The notes beneath the pieces were generated by a model that made no database searches, was not told the DNA's origin, and saw only the letters and a list, made by a program, of their open reading frames with translations. From NCBI GenBank assembly GCA_014802015.1, contig JAAVDB010000010.1, positions 85,160 through 117,391 on the forward strand: 32,232 bases of DNA, written 5' to 3'. Origin of the DNA: Bacteroides sp. Lineage in GTDB: Bacteria > Bacteroidota > Bacteroidia > Bacteroidales > Muribaculaceae. Position 1 is the first letter of the stretch; each line of letters begins with the position of its first letter. The position numbers were made by a program, and so were the translations under genes. This document shows positions 17,724-25,604 of this stretch, one piece after another.

Positions 17724-19520
17724 ATGCAAAAGATTCGTAACATTGCCATCATCGCACACGTTGACCATGGCAAGACTACACTCGTAGACAAGATGCTACT
17801 GGCCGGAAAATTATTTCGCGACAACCAGACTACCGGCGAACTTATACTTGATAATAATGACCTTGAGCGCGAGCGTGGCATAACGATTCTTTCCAAGAAC
17901 GTATCTATCACCTATAACGACTATAAAATCAACATTATCGACACTCCGGGACACGCTGACTTCGGCGGTGAAGTGGAGCGAGTGCTCAATATGGCTGACG
18001 GATGTCTGCTTTTGGTCGATGCGTTCGAGGGTCCCATGCCCCAGACCCGTTTCGTACTCCAGAAGGCTATACAGATGGGACTCAAACCGGTTGTAGTTAT
18101 TAATAAGGTAGATAAACCCAACTGCCGCCCTGATGAGGTTCAGGAGATGGTGTTTGACCTCATGTGCAATCTTGACGCTACCGAGGATCAGCTTGACTTT
18201 CCTACCATTTACGGCTCGGCCAAGCAGGGCTGGATGAGTACGGATTACAATACTCCTACCGACAATATTACCGCAGTGCTTGATGCTATCATCGAGTATA
18301 TTCCCGAACCAAAGACGCTCGAAGGTGATGCCCAGATGCTCATAACGTCTCTCGATTACAGCAGTTACGTCGGTCGTATCGCCATCGGTCGCGTACATCG
18401 AGGTGAGCTGCGTGAGGGTATGGATATAGCACTTTGCAAGAAGGACGGCTCGATTGTCAAGCAGCGCATCAAAGAGTTGCATACATTCGAGGGTATGGGC
18501 CGTAAGAAGGTGCAGAGCGTGAAGAGTGGCGACATCTGTGCCCTCGTTGGTATCGAAGGTTTTGAAATCGGTGACACCGTCGCTGATATTAATAATCCCG
18601 AACCGCTCCCCCGCATAGCGATCGACGAGCCAACGATGTCGATGACATTTACCATCAACGACTCGCCGTTCTTCGGCAAGGATGGTAAATATGTGACTTC
18701 ACGTCACATTGCCGACCGCCTTACCAAGGAGCTTGACCGAAATCTCGCTCTGCGTGTCACCAAGGCTGACCATGAGGATACATGGACTGTATTCGGCCGA
18801 GGCGTGCTCCACCTGTCAGTGCTCATCGAGACTATGCGCCGCGAGGGATTTGAGTTACAGGTCGGCCAGCCGCAGGTCATAATCAAGGAGATTGACGGCC
18901 AGAAATGCGAACCGATTGAAATGCTTACGGTTAATGTCCCTGAGGATTATTCCTCAAAGATTATCGATATGGTGACACGCCGCAAGGGTGAGATGGTCAC
19001 GATGACTACTCAGAATGATCGCATACACCTTGAATTTCTCATCCCGTCGCGCGGCATTATCGGTCTGCGTAACAATGTGCTCACCGCATCGGCCGGCGAG
19101 GCGATCATGGCACACCGTTTCCACGAATATCAGCCCTGGAAGGGTGAGATCGAACGCCGCACGAATGGTTCGCTTATAGCCATGGAGGCAGGTACAGCTT
19201 ATGCGTACGCGATAGACAAACTCCAGGACCGTGGCCGTTTCTTCATCTTCCCGCAGGAGGAGGTCTATGCCGGTCAGGTAGTGGGTGAGAATGCCAAGGA
19301 TAATGATATTGTGGTTAACGTCACCAAGTCAAAGAAACTCACCAATATGCGTGCAAGTGGTGCTGATGACAAGGCACGTATCATTCCACCGGTGGTATTC
19401 TCGCTTGAAGAGGCACTTGAGTATATCAAGGAGGATGAGTATGTCGAGGTGACACCTCACCATCTGCGTCTGCGCAAGATAATCCTTGACGAGCTCGAAC
19501 GCAAACGTGCCAACAAGTAA
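17724..19520 (+). CDS. typA: Ribosome-associated GTPase TypA/BipA
   Basis: This 598-residue translational GTPase acts on the ribosome and is linked to 50S assembly and stress or cold growth in other bacteria. The G domain is intact: [15 protein letters not shown] (G1), [11 protein letters not shown] (G2), [12 protein letters not shown] (G3) and [13 protein letters not shown] (G4). EF-G-like domains III and V follow, then the TypA-specific C-terminal domain ([53 protein letters not shown]). The start at 17724 is the conserved [16 protein letters not shown]; the frame also opens at 17607 but that region lies upstream of the promoter. Divergent from the transporter gene and followed by a hairpin terminator. 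Confidence 0.97.
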   Translation: MQKIRNIAIIAHVDHGKTTLVDKMLLAGKLFRDNQTTGELILDNNDLERERGITILSKNVSITYNDYKINIIDTPGHADFGGEVERVLNMADGCLLLVDAFEGPMPQTRFVLQKAIQMGLKPVVVINKVDKPNCRPDEVQEMVFDLMCNLDATEDQLDFPTIYGSAKQGWMSTDYNTPTDNITAVLDAIIEYIPEPKTLEGDAQMLITSLDYSSYVGRIAIGRVHRGELREGMDIALCKKDGSIVKQRIKELHTFEGMGRKKVQSVKSGDICALVGIEGFEIGDTVADINNPEPLPRIAIDEPTMSMTFTINDSPFFGKDGKYVTSRHIADRLTKELDRNLALRVTKADHEDTWTVFGRGVLHLSVLIETMRREGFELQVGQPQVIIKEIDGQKCEPIEMLTVNVPEDYSSKIIDMVTRRKGEMVTMTTQNDRIHLEFLIPSRGIIGLRNNVLTASAGEAIMAHRFHEYQPWKGEIERRTNGSLIAMEAGTAYAYAIDKLQDRGRFFIFPQEEVYAGQVVGENAKDNDIVVNVTKSKKLTNMRASGADDKARIIPPVVFSLEEALEYIKEDEYVEVTPHHLRLRKIILDELERKRANK

Positions 19521-19558
19521 ATCCTGTCGTCCAAGGAGTTTTATTATTACTGAATAAG

Positions 19559-19593
19559 GAGGGCAATACCACTGCATGATGGGTATTGCCCTC
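19559..19593 (+). terminator. Hairpin terminator after typA
   Basis: A perfect 12-bp stem (GAGGGCAATACC at 19559-19570, GGTATTGCCCTC at 19582-19593) has an 11-base loop. The downstream tract ATCTTAT is only moderately T-rich. Confidence 0.75.
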
Positions 19594-19664
19594 ATCTTAT
19601 ACCAGTTATCCATCGAACCGGCTCTAAAAAATTGTGGAACGGGAGTTTATTTTTACTTGTATCC

Positions 19665-19695
19665 TTGCCGATATTATGTAAAAATATTAAATTTG
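19665..19695 (+). promoter_or_regulatory. Promoter of the pectate lyase gene (TTG-N20-TAAATTTG)
   Basis: TTG at 19665-19667 and TAAATTTG at 19688-19695 are exactly 20 bases apart. The predicted leader is about 19 bases to the ATG at 19717. Confidence 0.78.
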
Positions 19696-19716
19696 TGACT
19701 GCTTAAACTATAATCC

Positions 19717-21501
19717 ATGAAAAGAATATTACTCCCGGTTGTTATGTTGGCCGGATCTATGTCTGTATTTGCAGCTGATGAAGTCCCGGCTTTCCCGGGA
19801 GCCGAAGGTCACGGACGCTATGTGACCGGTGGGCGTGGTGGCAAAGTGCTTCACGTGACTAATCTTAACGATAGTGGTGACGGATCATTGCGTTGGGCTC
19901 TGTCTCAGTCAGGGGCTAAAACCATCGTGTTTGATGTAAGCGGCTATATAGACCTCAAAAGCCAGCTTGATGTGACATCCAATACAACTATCGCAGGCCA
20001 GACTGCTCCCGAAGGGGGTATTACACTCAGATATTATACACTGTATCTCGGTAAGTGTGACAATGTTATTATCCGTTTTATCCGTAGCAGGCGTTCTCAG
20101 GTCAAGGATGTCAACGACGGAGCTGATGCAACATGGGGACGTCGTAGAAAGAATATCATAATAGATCACTGCTCGTTCTCATGGAGTATTGACGAGGTCG
20201 CATCATTTTACGACAACTGTAACTTTACGATGCAATGGTGTACTATCGCCGAAGGTCTCGCTAATCCCGGACATTCCAAGGGCGCACACAGTTACGGTGG
20301 TATATGGGGTGGAAAGGAAGCTTCATTCCATCACAATTATCTTTCTCATATTCAGAATCGTGCTCCTCGTTTTAATGGTGCCCGTTATGAATGGACTAAC
20401 TGGGATAAAGACCGGTTCGAAAATACAGTTGATGCCGAGCGGGTGGATTTCCGTAACAACGTGATTTATAACTGGGGTAACGGTAACGGGTGTTATGGTG
20501 GTCCCGGAGGAGGCTATATAAATATGGTCAATAATTATTATAAGGCAGGTCCCGGCACTAAGAATAGAACTCGTGTTACCGAGGTCTCGGTCGGCACAAG
20601 CGGTAATTCGACCAATGAAGCTCTCCGAGGTCTGAGTTCCCGTTATTATATCAATGGCAACTATGTGACAGCTGCTTCCACTCCTAAAAATTATGATTGG
20701 AAGGGCGTGATATATGACGGCGGTCTTGTGACAAATAATGGTGACAGATATATCCCTGATCCCAACCATAAGTTCGGTGAGAAAGTAGAGTATGTAAAGA
20801 TAAACGGAGTCGATCATCTGAAACTGAAACTTGATGCTCCTGTTGATGCCGGTGTTGTGACCACTCAGGATGCAGAGACTGCGTATGATAGGATTCTTGA
20901 TAATGTAGGAGCGTCTTTGTATCGTGATGCTGTAGATGTCCGTTACATGGAGGAGGCTCGTACGGGTACCGTTACATATAATGGTAATGTTGCGTATGTT
21001 GATAAAGACGGTAATAAATATGCGACTTCAAACACCAAGGGTATTCTGGATTTTATAAATGATCCCGACGGCCAAGAAAATTCTGCGACAGCAAGTTTCC
21101 CAGGGCTTAAAAGTCTTAGCCGTTCATCTGACTTCGATACCGACGGTGACGGTATGCCGGATGGATGGGAGATCGCTAACGGTCTAAATCCTAATGTCAA
21201 TGATGCATCACTTTACACTGTCGATCCCCGTGGTTGGTATACCAATATCGAGGTGTATGCCAATTCGCTTGTTGAGCAGATTATGAAGGCCGGAAATCAA
21301 GATGCTATCGAGGCTGTGGATGAGTATTATCCCGAATCCCGGCAGTCATCTTTACAGAAGGTTGAAATCCGCGGGGAAGTCGAACGGATCGAGTATTATG
21401 ATCTCAGCGGCATCCGTCTTTCCGAGCCGGTCCGTGGCATAAATATCCGTCGCACGGTGTTCACGGATGGGTCGTCTGTTACAGATAAAGTTATTAAATA
21501 A
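19717..21501 (+). CDS. Secreted PL1-family pectate lyase with probable type IX sorting domain
   Basis: This 594-residue protein has a signal peptide (MKRILLPVVMLAGSMSVFA). The parallel beta-helix of a family 1 polysaccharide lyase begins FPGAEGHGRYVTGGRGG and contains IIIDHCSFSWSIDE and SHIQNRAPRFNG, where the RxPR pattern (Arg215-Arg218) carries the candidate catalytic arginine. It would cleave polygalacturonate by beta-elimination. Near residues 471-495 a DTDGDGMPDGWE segment resembles a thrombospondin type 3 calcium-binding repeat. The last 47 or so residues (from about 548) have the pattern IEYYDLSGIRL, RGINIRR and a final KVIK, which resembles the C-terminal sorting domain of type IX secretion cargo, so the lyase may be exported to the cell surface. 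A hairpin terminator follows and an esterase gene starts right after it. Confidence 0.9.
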   Translation: MKRILLPVVMLAGSMSVFAADEVPAFPGAEGHGRYVTGGRGGKVLHVTNLNDSGDGSLRWALSQSGAKTIVFDVSGYIDLKSQLDVTSNTTIAGQTAPEGGITLRYYTLYLGKCDNVIIRFIRSRRSQVKDVNDGADATWGRRRKNIIIDHCSFSWSIDEVASFYDNCNFTMQWCTIAEGLANPGHSKGAHSYGGIWGGKEASFHHNYLSHIQNRAPRFNGARYEWTNWDKDRFENTVDAERVDFRNNVIYNWGNGNGCYGGPGGGYINMVNNYYKAGPGTKNRTRVTEVSVGTSGNSTNEALRGLSSRYYINGNYVTAASTPKNYDWKGVIYDGGLVTNNGDRYIPDPNHKFGEKVEYVKINGVDHLKLKLDAPVDAGVVTTQDAETAYDRILDNVGASLYRDAVDVRYMEEARTGTVTYNGNVAYVDKDGNKYATSNTKGILDFINDPDGQENSATASFPGLKSLSRSSDFDTDGDGMPDGWEIANGLNPNVNDASLYTVDPRGWYTNIEVYANSLVEQIMKAGNQDAIEAVDEYYPESRQSSLQKVEIRGEVERIEYYDLSGIRLSEPVRGINIRRTVFTDGSSVTDKVIK

Positions 21502-21511
21502 TATTTTTTAG

Positions 21512-21546
21512 AAGGGTATCTGATACAACAATATCAGATACCCTTT
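21512..21546 (+). terminator. Hairpin terminator after the pectate lyase gene
   Basis: A perfect 14-bp stem (AAGGGTATCTGATA at 21512-21525 with TATCAGATACCCTT at 21532-21545) has a 6-base loop CAACAA; a short A/T-rich tail follows. The next start codon is only 8 bases after it. Confidence 0.82.
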
Positions 21547-21554
21547 ATATTATA

Positions 21555-22613
21555 ATGTATATGCGTAAAGGTATTGTACTACTCCTCTCCTTTATCATTG
21601 CTGGTGCTGTGGCATTTCCTGTAGGAGCGTCCGCTAAAGTTACCGATGTGCCTCGTGATACATCTTTCACTGTGTGGTCAACGGATGTAAAGGTGCGTAA
21701 AAAGCATCCCGAGGTAAGATTGATGCGCCCCTTGTTGTCACCGGGAGTGAAGGCGTATGAAAATGTCGTGTATACCCATCTTGATGAAACTCCGTTCGGC
21801 CCTCGTGACCTGCATGTTGATGTGTTCCGCCCGGACAATGACAGCATTTATCCTGCGCTGATAATGGTGCATGGTGGTGGGTGGAACTCCGGCGACCGCT
21901 CTCTGCAGATGCCGATGGCTCAACGTATTGCCAGGGCCGGATATGTGACAATACCTGTTGAATACCGTCTTATCCCCGAGGCGGTATATCCTGCCGGTCT
22001 GCACGACATCAAGACAGTTGTAAGATGGGCCAGAAAGCATGCGGCGGATTATGGCATAGATCCAGACCGTATCGCCGTGTCTGGGTGTTCGGCTGGAGCT
22101 CAACTTGCGACACTTGTCGGAGTCACTAACGGATCTGAACGTCATGAGGGTAGTGGACAGTGGAGTGATGTGTCAAGTGATGTCCAGGCTATAGTCAGTA
22201 TTGACGGAGTGGCGACTTTCGTGTCGCCTGAGAATATTGCCGATTCGGAAGAGTATCTGAAGAAACGCGGCTACTATCACGTCAATGCCAAATGGCTCGG
22301 AGGTATATATAAGGAGTCGTCTGATAATTGGAATGAGGCATCAGCTGTCAATTGGGTAACTCCTGCTTCGGCCCCGGTGTGCTTTATCAACAGCGGTCTC
22401 CCGCGCTATCATGACGGACGTGATGAATTGATAGGATTGTATGAAAACAGAGGCCTTTATACCGAAGTCCACGAACTTGGTATAGACGTTCATCCTTTCT
22501 GGTTCTTCCATCCTTGGGTTGACGAGACAATGTATTATACAGTAAGGTATCTGGATAAAATATTTAAGACCCCGGATTTAACACTCGTTGTCGAACAGTC
22601 TCTAAAAATATGA
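21555..22613 (+). CDS. Secreted alpha/beta-hydrolase esterase
   Basis: This 352-residue hydrolase has a signal peptide (after a possible second start at 21561: MRKGIVLLLSFIIAGAVAFPVGASA). The HGGGW oxyanion motif is at 106-110 and the nucleophile elbow GCSAG has Ser179, with an acidic partner and a late histidine in the GIDVHPFWF region. The fold is that of the BD-FAE/acetylxylan esterase type found beside glycan-degrading enzymes. As it follows the pectate lyase, a role in removing acetyl or similar esters from pectin is plausible but unproven. It starts 8 bases after the lyase terminator and has no visible promoter of its own, so it presumably depends on read-through. Downstream is an AT-rich gap of 143 bases. 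Confidence 0.83.
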   Translation: MYMRKGIVLLLSFIIAGAVAFPVGASAKVTDVPRDTSFTVWSTDVKVRKKHPEVRLMRPLLSPGVKAYENVVYTHLDETPFGPRDLHVDVFRPDNDSIYPALIMVHGGGWNSGDRSLQMPMAQRIARAGYVTIPVEYRLIPEAVYPAGLHDIKTVVRWARKHAADYGIDPDRIAVSGCSAGAQLATLVGVTNGSERHEGSGQWSDVSSDVQAIVSIDGVATFVSPENIADSEEYLKKRGYYHVNAKWLGGIYKESSDNWNEASAVNWVTPASAPVCFINSGLPRYHDGRDELIGLYENRGLYTEVHELGIDVHPFWFFHPWVDETMYYTVRYLDKIFKTPDLTLVVEQSLKI

Positions 22614-22721
22614 AATAAATTATTGTAGTTTTAATGTAAATTTTATTAGCTTATATGTTGTTAAGTAGTGTTTTAGGTGTTTTGATGTAAATTAAAACTA
22701 AAACTGATGCTATAATTGTGC

Positions 22722-22752
22722 TTGTTTTGAGCCGGAATTATTGCTAACTTTG
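22722..22752 (+). promoter_or_regulatory. Promoter of the HU-SPOR gene (TTG-N20-TAACTTTG)
   Basis: TTG at 22722-22724 and TAACTTTG at 22745-22752 are 20 bases apart, a full consensus match. The ATG at 22757 comes only 4 bases after the -7 box, so the transcript would be essentially leaderless. Confidence 0.8.
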
Positions 22753-22756
22753 CAAC

Positions 22757-23716
22757 ATGTTTGACCTCGCCGCTCACATAGAGTATCTGCTCATAAGCCA
22801 TGACTGTGTCGTGGCCCCCGGTCTTGGTGCATTTCTTGTGCATGAGACACCGGCGTATTATGACAGTGAGCATTGCCGTTTCAACCCGCCGATGCGTTCG
22901 CTCGGATTCAATGCAGCCGTGACAATCAATGACGGACTGCTGGCTGAGAGTGTCGCACGTCGCGAGCGTGTATCACTTGATGAGGCGAGGGTGAGGGTAG
23001 AGTCGGCTGTCGCATCATTCCGCAGTCAGCTTGAGCAGTCAGGCACATTGCCTGTCGGCAATATCGGCATGATGACAATGCAGGACGGAGCTTTGCTCTT
23101 TGAGCCGTCGGTCGCTCCCGCACCACTGATGCGTTACATGGGGCTTGGCAGTCTTAATATAGAGCCTCTTGTCAGCGAAGCATCCGATGATCGCGACGAT
23201 AACTATGAAGCTCCCGAACGCAGGAATATTATATCGCTCACTCTGAAAATAGCAGCGTCAGTCATGATTGCGGTTATGGCGTGCGGTATATTCTTTACTA
23301 CCGATAACCTTATCGGTAACCGTTCGGCCAATTATGCATCGCTTGATTCAGGGCTTCGTGCGCATGTTGGTAATGTAGGTAATCCATCTCCGGTTCAGAC
23401 CTCCGAGTCTCTCTCCCTTTCACGTGAGATCCGACTCAATATAGCCATGCCGGCTCCCGAGGCGGAGACAACTCCCGCACCTGAAACGGTAGAACCTGTA
23501 AAGCCCACAACCGGCCGATATATTCTTGTAGTAGCCTCTTTCGCCGATATGGGTTCTGCAATGAAACATATTGGAGATGACAACCGTCTCTCGGTAATTG
23601 AGATGGATGGTAACTATCGTGTCTATGCGGCAATAACCGATACAAACGCCAAGGCTCACGTACTGGCTGACTCACTTCGTGAGGAGTTTCCATACGTGTG
23701 GATCTGCCGTCGTTAA
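22757..23716 (+). CDS. CCDC81-type HU domains, membrane helix and SPOR domain protein
   Basis: This 319-residue protein has no signal peptide at its start. The first 120 or so residues match the bacterial CCDC81-like HU fold, first domain beginning HIEYLLISHDCVVAPGLGAF (7-26), second around SLDEARVRVESAV with LPVGNIGMM. A single transmembrane helix lies at about 158-180 (LTLKIAASVMIAVMACGIFF). A proline-rich linker (APETVEPVKPT) leads to a SPOR domain (about 250-319, RYILVVASFADMGSAMKHI). SPOR domains bind peptidoglycan stripped of stem peptides at division sites, and HU folds bind DNA. The topology (HU domain in the cytoplasm, SPOR in the periplasm) would let one protein touch the nucleoid and the septum. 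The family is known from computational work; no function is established. The next gene starts 56 bases on. Confidence 0.85.
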   Translation: MFDLAAHIEYLLISHDCVVAPGLGAFLVHETPAYYDSEHCRFNPPMRSLGFNAAVTINDGLLAESVARRERVSLDEARVRVESAVASFRSQLEQSGTLPVGNIGMMTMQDGALLFEPSVAPAPLMRYMGLGSLNIEPLVSEASDDRDDNYEAPERRNIISLTLKIAASVMIAVMACGIFFTTDNLIGNRSANYASLDSGLRAHVGNVGNPSPVQTSESLSLSREIRLNIAMPAPEAETTPAPETVEPVKPTTGRYILVVASFADMGSAMKHIGDDNRLSVIEMDGNYRVYAAITDTNAKAHVLADSLREEFPYVWICRR

Positions 23717-23772
23717 TAACTGCTGCTGCTCCAGCTAATAATCACCTTATTATATCCCCCCCCTCTGACACT

Positions 23773-24297
23773 ATGGATTTTCACGAACTGATTATCAATA
23801 GGCGTTCGATACGCAAGTATACCGATGAGCCGATCTCGGCCGAGGATGTGAAACTTATACTTGAATCTGCGCTTCTCGCCCCGACATCCAAGAGCTCGCG
23901 CGCATGGCAGCTTGTGGCTGTCGAGGATAAGGCAACTCTCGAAGTGCTCGCCGGATGCAAACCTATGGGTGCTGTTTCTGTACCGCGTTGTTCGCTCGCT
24001 GTTGTCGTAGCTGTTGATTCTACCAAGACCGAGGCATGGGTAGAGGATGCATCCGTTGCAGCTTCATATATGCAGCTTCAGGCTGCTGCTCTTGGACTCG
24101 GTTCCTGCTGGGTACAGCTTTACGGCCGTTTTACCGCAGACGGTACTCCGTCTGATCAGTTTGTTCAGGAGACACTCGGCATACCCGAGACTTGTTCTGT
24201 GCTGTGTATTGTTACGGTCGGCCATCCCGATGAGGTGCGTAAGCCTCAGGACACCGATAAGCTCAAATGGGAGAACGTTCACGTAGACCGTTGGTAA
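23773..24297 (+). CDS. Nitroreductase-family flavoprotein
   Basis: A 174-residue single-domain FMN-binding oxidoreductase. It starts MDFHELIINRRSIRKYTDEP, the typical nitroreductase signature with the FMN-contacting arginines, and contains LAPTSKSSRAW and the AASYMQLQAAALGLGSCWVQ dimer-interface region. The physiological substrate is unknown; many members reduce nitro compounds or quinones with NAD(P)H. The start at 23773 was chosen because the frame upstream (from 23698) lies within the preceding gene. It sits between the HU-SPOR and DUF2520 genes, probably in one transcript, as the next gene begins 19 bases later. Confidence 0.9.
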   Translation: MDFHELIINRRSIRKYTDEPISAEDVKLILESALLAPTSKSSRAWQLVAVEDKATLEVLAGCKPMGAVSVPRCSLAVVVAVDSTKTEAWVEDASVAASYMQLQAAALGLGSCWVQLYGRFTADGTPSDQFVQETLGIPETCSVLCIVTVGHPDEVRKPQDTDKLKWENVHVDRW

Positions 24298-24316
24298 TAA
24301 ACATTTACGGACATTG

Positions 24317-25096
24317 GTGAGAATCGTCTTTTTAGGGGCCGGTAATGTAGCCTCGCATCTTGCTCCTGCACTTGAGCAAAGCGGAGTGGGACAGGTGTGT
24401 CAGGTCTACTCACGTACCCTTGCATCTGCTACGTCACTATGTGCGCGTCTGCAATCCGCACGTCCTGTCAATAACGCATCCGATATAGATACGGATGCCG
24501 ATGTATATATTGTGAGCCTTGTCGATCATGCGGTCGGTGAGGCTCTTTCCTCACTTCCCGCCACGCGTAGTGATGCATTATGGCTGCATACGTCAGGTTC
24601 GCTCCCGATGGAGACGCTTGCCGCGCGATCGGATGCTTATGGTGTATTCTATCCTTTGCAGACTTTTTCCAAATCTGTAGAGGTGGATATGGCGCAGGTG
24701 CCTATATTCATCGAGGGGAATACGCCCGCGGTTACAGAGCGTATACGAGCGATGGCTGAGGCTGTATCCGGCAAGGTATATTATGCCGACGGAGATCTGA
24801 GGCGACGTATGCACATCGCCGCTGTATTCGCATGCAACTTTACAAATTATATGTTTACAGTCGCGGATGATTTGCTCAGGGCTGACGGGCTGTCCCTTGA
24901 AGTGCTCCATCCCCTGCTCGGAGAGACCGTGCGTAAAGCGATGAGCGGATCACCTACGGAGGGACAGACCGGGCCGGCCGTGCGTGGCGATAGGGAAGTG
25001 ATGGAGCGTCATGCGTCAATGCTGTCGCCGGATCTTGCAGTGATATATAAGATGCTTTCCGAAAGTATTTATAAGAGACACCATGAGCAGAATTGA
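24317..25096 (+). CDS. DUF2520/Rossmann-like oxidoreductase
   Basis: A 259-residue protein of the conserved family joining an N-terminal NAD(P)-binding Rossmann domain (IVFLGAGNVASHLAPALEQ, the G-x-G-x-x-A dinucleotide loop) to a C-terminal DUF2520 domain (RRRMHIAAVFACNFTNYMFTVADDLL). The overall fold resembles ketopantoate or pyrroline-5-carboxylate reductases, but the reaction is unknown. The start is odd: codons at 24314 (TTG) and 24317 (GTG) are both in frame and no ATG is available; GTG is chosen here. Its end overlaps the KdsC-like gene by 14 bases, a pairing that is common in Bacteroidales. Confidence 0.85.
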   Translation: MRIVFLGAGNVASHLAPALEQSGVGQVCQVYSRTLASATSLCARLQSARPVNNASDIDTDADVYIVSLVDHAVGEALSSLPATRSDALWLHTSGSLPMETLAARSDAYGVFYPLQTFSKSVEVDMAQVPIFIEGNTPAVTERIRAMAEAVSGKVYYADGDLRRRMHIAAVFACNFTNYMFTVADDLLRADGLSLEVLHPLLGETVRKAMSGSPTEGQTGPAVRGDREVMERHASMLSPDLAVIYKMLSESIYKRHHEQN

Positions 25097-25604
25097 TTAT
25101 GATCTCAGCCTGATACGCGGCATCGTATTCGATATGGACGGAGTGCTGTCCGCTTCGACAGTGGCTGTCCGCGAGGACGGCACGTTGCAACGTCACTCGA
25201 ATGTCAAGGATGGTTATGCGATACAGTTCGCTTTGCGATGCGGGCTGCATATAGCTGTCATATCGGGAGCACGCGATCTGTCGATGCTTCCTGCCTACAG
25301 GTCGCTCGGCATTGAGGATGTGTACTTTCACGTATCAAGCAAGGGTCCGCGTCTTGAAAAGTGGATGTGTGACAGAGGGCTTGCGCCCGAGGAGGTAGTA
25401 TATGTAGGTGACGATATTCCCGATATTCCCGCCATGCTCATGGTCGGGCTACCGTGTGTGCCGCGTGATGCGGCCGTGGAGGTAAAAAATATCGCGCGCT
25501 ACATCTCACCCTGCTGTGGCGGGGCCGGTGTGGCACGCGACATTATATCTCAGATCCTTACGGTCAAAGGATTGTGGCTGGGTGAAAATTCTCACAACTG
25601 GTGA
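25083..25604 (+). CDS. kdsC: KdsC-like HAD phosphatase (Kdo 8-phosphate phosphatase)
   Basis: A 173-residue HAD-superfamily phosphatase of the short, capless KdsC type, which removes phosphate from Kdo 8-phosphate in lipopolysaccharide core synthesis. The catalytic aspartates are in IVFDMDGVLS (Asp17 and Asp19), the second motif is VISGAR, the lysine motif is in SSKGPRLEKW, and VGDDIPDIPAM carries the metal-binding aspartates. It overlaps the DUF2520 gene by 14 bases at its start. Its 3' end overlaps the convergent histidine phosphatase gene by 41 bases, so the last 13 or so codons are shared with that gene on the other strand. The assignment to Kdo rather than another sugar phosphate rests on family resemblance. 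Confidence 0.85.
   Translation: MSRIDYDLSLIRGIVFDMDGVLSASTVAVREDGTLQRHSNVKDGYAIQFALRCGLHIAVISGARDLSMLPAYRSLGIEDVYFHVSSKGPRLEKWMCDRGLAPEEVVYVGDDIPDIPAMLMVGLPCVPRDAAVEVKNIARYISPCCGGAGVARDIISQILTVKGLWLGENSHNW

Noticed and set aside
17811-18482. A 223-codon open frame on the minus strand inside typA
   Set aside because: It overlaps the conserved GTPase domain of TypA and has no recognisable motif.
13217-22613. A polysaccharide utilisation locus formed by the GH3, PL1 and esterase genes
   Set aside because: There is no SusC/SusD pair or regulator, and unrelated genes (transporter, typA) separate them, so only the lyase and esterase pair is likely to act together.
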